Assembly (NCBI RefSeq): GCF_001641265.1
Contig: NW_020167537.1
Coordinates: 372,001-436,000 of the forward strand
Reading direction: 5' to 3'
Source: Pseudogymnoascus destructans
Lineage: Eukaryota > Ascomycota > Leotiomycetes > Thelebolales > Thelebolaceae
DNA length: 64,000 bases
Shown here: piece after piece, positions 61,621 through 64,000 of the stretch
Numbering within the stretch: position 1 is the first letter of the stretch
Layout of the letters: each line of letters begins with the position of its first letter
The notes under the pieces: model-generated
Told to the model about the DNA's origin: nothing
The model's database searches: none
Seen by the model: the letters and a program-made list of their open reading frames with translations, nothing else
Position numbers and translations under genes: made by a program

Positions 61621-62580
61621 ACTAGGCTGCGGGGAATAGCACTGTGCCATTAAACATAGTGCTAAGCCAGGCCTTAGAGCATCTAAAGACATGACACTGA
61701 CCTAGCGGCCTAGGTAGGCTAGTCTAGCATAGACGATGTAGTCAGTTCTAGACAGCTCTGTTAAGTCACCTCTGTAATACGGAGCAGGGGAATCAGCTAG
61801 CGTAGTTCCTGTTCTGTAAACTAGAACAGGCACTACACATTAACTAGGGGTAGGTCCCCTAGGCAGAACGACTAGTGTTCATAAATAAACACTAGCCACC
61901 AAACCACTCACAGCAACCGCTGCTGCTGCTGCTCAATTAGGCAGTGACGATACATCGTTGCTGCCTAGGCTGTTACTATGATGAGCAGCAACAGCAGGAG
62001 CACCTCGCCCTCGTCCTGCCCTCATCCTCCTTGTGTGCTAATGCCTAGTGCTAGTCTTTGGCCTTGACAAGGAGGGCTTCTAAGTGTGTTGTAACGAGGG
62101 CTTACAAGTGCCTCGCGACAAGGGCTTGTGAGTGCCTCATTAAGGGCGGCAGGCGGTGAATCTGCCATTCATTAGCCCTGCTAATTATCAGGGTCAACGG
62201 GCATGATGGCGGGGTATAGGCACCTTCGACTAGATATTGCCATATATGGCAATTTCTTGGCCTAGAGAGCCTAGCGCTGATTTGGGAATAGAGGGGCAGG
62301 GGCCCTAGTTACTGTCACACGCTAAAAGTGCAACAGTAATTCAGTTGCTAAATTGCTCTAGTGGCTCATAACATCAGACTAGCTGGTCCTGCATACACCC
62401 CCTTTCTAGAGAACCTGGAAGGCACCGCCCTCTACTAGCAAACCTAACACCATCCTAACTAGCAGCGAAGGCGCTTAGTCAAGGGGCCTTACAGCCACGC
62501 AAACACGCAAGAACTGCTCTCTAAGGTCATACTCTGTACATAAACCCATAGCTTAGCACGTCCCCATACCCTTCGGGGGT
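61621..62580. other. Decayed repeat DNA rich in CTAG
   Basis: No open frame of note. CTAG and CTAA are unusually frequent, as in the Harbinger relics, so this is probably the rest of that element. A perfect hairpin GGCAGTGACGATACATCGTTGCTGCC-like structure is at about 61940-61966, next to a CTG/CAG repeat (61919-61933). Confidence 0.4.
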
Positions 62581-62666
62581 CTTAGGGCGGCAGGTTACAT
62601 CCACGTCCCGCTAGACGTAAATAAATATCATCATCCAACTGCCCTACGGCTGATTTCTCCCAATTA

Positions 62667-63524
62667 CTAGCCAGTGAAAGCGTTTGCAGCAGTGTCATTA
62701 GGCTGCGCATCCCCGAAACCACAGCCACCGTCACGTTCCTGGGCAACGACTGGGCCAGCACACTTGCCAGAATTGAAACCACAGCAGGCTGACGCACAAT
62801 CGGCATCGCTCGTGCAAGCTCCGGTGATGAATTGGCTTCCAGGAGCTGCAGCGGCGCTAGTACTAGCAGCAACAGCCTGGCCCGCAGCAGCCTGCCCTGC
62901 AACAGCATTTCCGTTGTTGGCTGACGCACCGCCAGTGAGGGCCTTTGCAGCAGTATCATTAGGCTTCGCGTCACCAAACCCACAGCCACCATCACGTTCC
63001 TGAGCGACGACCGGACCTGCACATTTGCCAGAGTTGAAACCGCAGCAGGCCGATGCGCAGTCGGCATCGCTAGTACAGGCCCCCGTAATGAATTGACTCC
63101 CAGCAGCTGGCTTAGCGCTGGTGCCAGCGGCGGCCGCTGCTTGTCCAGAAGCAGCATTTCCGTTGTTGACTGGTGCACCGCCTGTTAGGGCCTTCGCCGC
63201 GGTATCATTGGGTTGCGCATCCCCAAAACCACAGCCACCGTCACGCTCCTGGGCGACAACCGGACCAGCACATTTGCCAGATTTGAACCCACAGCAGGCC
63301 GATGCACAATCAGCGTCCGTGGTGCAAGCTCCCGTAATGAATTGTGTGCCCGGGGCAACCTGTCGAAGTGAAATAGCTGGGAGGGCGACGGCGGGAATGG
63401 ATACTAGCAGGAAGAAATCATTAGGAGAGTGTTATAGCTGAAATAATTAGAACGGTTCGTGATAAAACTCACAGTTGAGTAGGAGAAATGCCAGCAAGCA
63501 TGTTTTCTTAATACAACTGGACAT
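62667..63524 (-). CDS. Secreted Cys-rich protein with three BAS2-like modules (candidate effector)
   Basis: Two exons, 63473-63524 and 62667-63403, with a 69-nt intron (GTGAGT...CTAG) give 262 residues. The start MSSCIKKTCLLAFLLLN is a signal peptide split by the intron, so the protein should be secreted. Three near-identical modules follow at about residues 38-85, 120-165 and 210-255. Each begins QFITGAC and has six Cys with spacing C-x5-C-x3-CC-x6-C-x12-C, then AQERDGGCGFGDA and NDTAAKALTG. They are joined by Ala/Gly/Ser/Asn linkers. The module resembles biotrophy-associated secreted protein 2 (BAS2) of Magnaporthe and Colletotrichum, which to my knowledge has one copy; function is not established. 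The six Cys probably form three disulfides. It lies beside a transposon block. Confidence 0.82.
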
Positions 63525-64000
63525 CTTGTAAAATGAATGAGGTAGGACTCGAACTAAGGAGGACTTGTATAAAGAATGGAAGTCGACGAAGGAATGGACT
63601 CGCACCAGGCGGAGAAAGAATGGAAACTGAGGAAAGAAAAAACTCGAACGGATAAACACAATGGCAAGAAAAAGTGGTAACAGACCTGCTGGTTATATAC
63701 ACACTGAGCGCCTCAACGCAGCATCCCATAAACACTTCATTACTGACCTTCCCAAACGACGACGACGTGAAACTCTTCAAACACTCGTGATTCCGCCTCG
63801 ACGATGTGGTTCGTTTCAGCCACGTCGAGTATTAATGTCTGGGCGCCAGCACACGGGCCACCACCACATCTATTCTTGCCTATATATGAGAATTGCCTCA
63901 GCACGCAATTGCTCTTTGCCAAGTGAGGTCTATTATTTCGTGGGTACGTGGAAATACTATCTCAAAAATCATTGGTTGGTTGCTGACGAACATTTAATTC
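63525..64000 (-). promoter_or_regulatory. Upstream region of the BAS2-like gene
   Basis: It contains a TATA-like TATATAA on the minus strand (about 63692-63699), some 170 bp before the ATG, and a second TATATATG/CATATATA word near 63879. The frame upstream of the ATG is open, but the signal-peptide-like start at 63524 is preferred. No other gene is seen to the window end. Confidence 0.45.

Noticed and set aside
62582..63178. 198-codon minus-strand frame (MHQSTTEMLLL...) and plus-strand Ala/Pro-rich frames over the BAS2-like gene
   Set aside because: They are other frames of the three-module repeat; only the frame with signal peptide and conserved Cys spacing makes sense.

Overview
The window is eukaryotic and looks like a filamentous ascomycete (Pezizomycotina). 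Host genes have short introns of 49-105 bp with GTAAGT-type donors and CTAAC-type branch points. Several protein families are fungal (VID27, SLD2, a BAS2-like secreted Cys-rich protein), and many repeats carry C-to-T / G-to-A decay of the RIP type. The class (perhaps Leotiomycetes) is a guess; no rDNA or other marker is present.

Layout. 1-10.36 kb is a transposon graveyard: LTRs, a Harbinger relic, pogo/Tigger, hAT and Tc1 elements. 10.6-19.9 kb is a compact housekeeping island: an intron-containing tRNA-Arg(UCU), a RING-finger gene divergent from SLD2 (DNA replication initiation), TPS1 (trehalose-6-phosphate synthase) and VID27. 19.94-31.99 kb is a second, deeply nested TE block: a hAT end, a Ty3/gypsy element interrupted by a pogo element that itself carries a solo LTR, and a coding-intact 1,860-bp pogo element. 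32.0-41.1 kb holds a decayed GMC oxidoreductase pseudogene, a 1,866-codon NFX1-type zinc finger helicase (ZNFX1/Hrr1/SAD-3 class, an RNA-silencing-type protein) and a doubtful small gene. 41.1-62.5 kb is a third TE block with two further 1,860-bp pogo copies, gypsy fragments in both orientations, hAT, Tc1 and Harbinger relics and a three-deep LTR nest. The right edge (62.6-63.6 kb) carries a secreted protein with three copies of a six-cysteine BAS2-like module, a candidate effector next to repeats.

The TEs can be resolved with target-site duplications read directly from the sequence. LTRs have TG...CA ends and 5-bp duplications. Pogo/Tc1 elements have TA. One pair of hAT ends, at 19.94 and 41.12 kb, share the same 8-bp flank in opposite orientation, which suggests a 20-kb inversion that includes the helicase gene. 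The most unusual pattern is LTR family 'A': at least eight copies share termini and the TATA-R-U5 region but carry four unrelated U3 cores, each built from a different short palindromic word. I use working names: LTR-A to LTR-E; pogo-P1 (1,860 bp, three near-identical copies), P2, P3, P4, P5; Tc1-T; hAT-1/2; Harb; Gypsy-B (with LTR-B), Gypsy-1 (with LTR-E), Gypsy-2.
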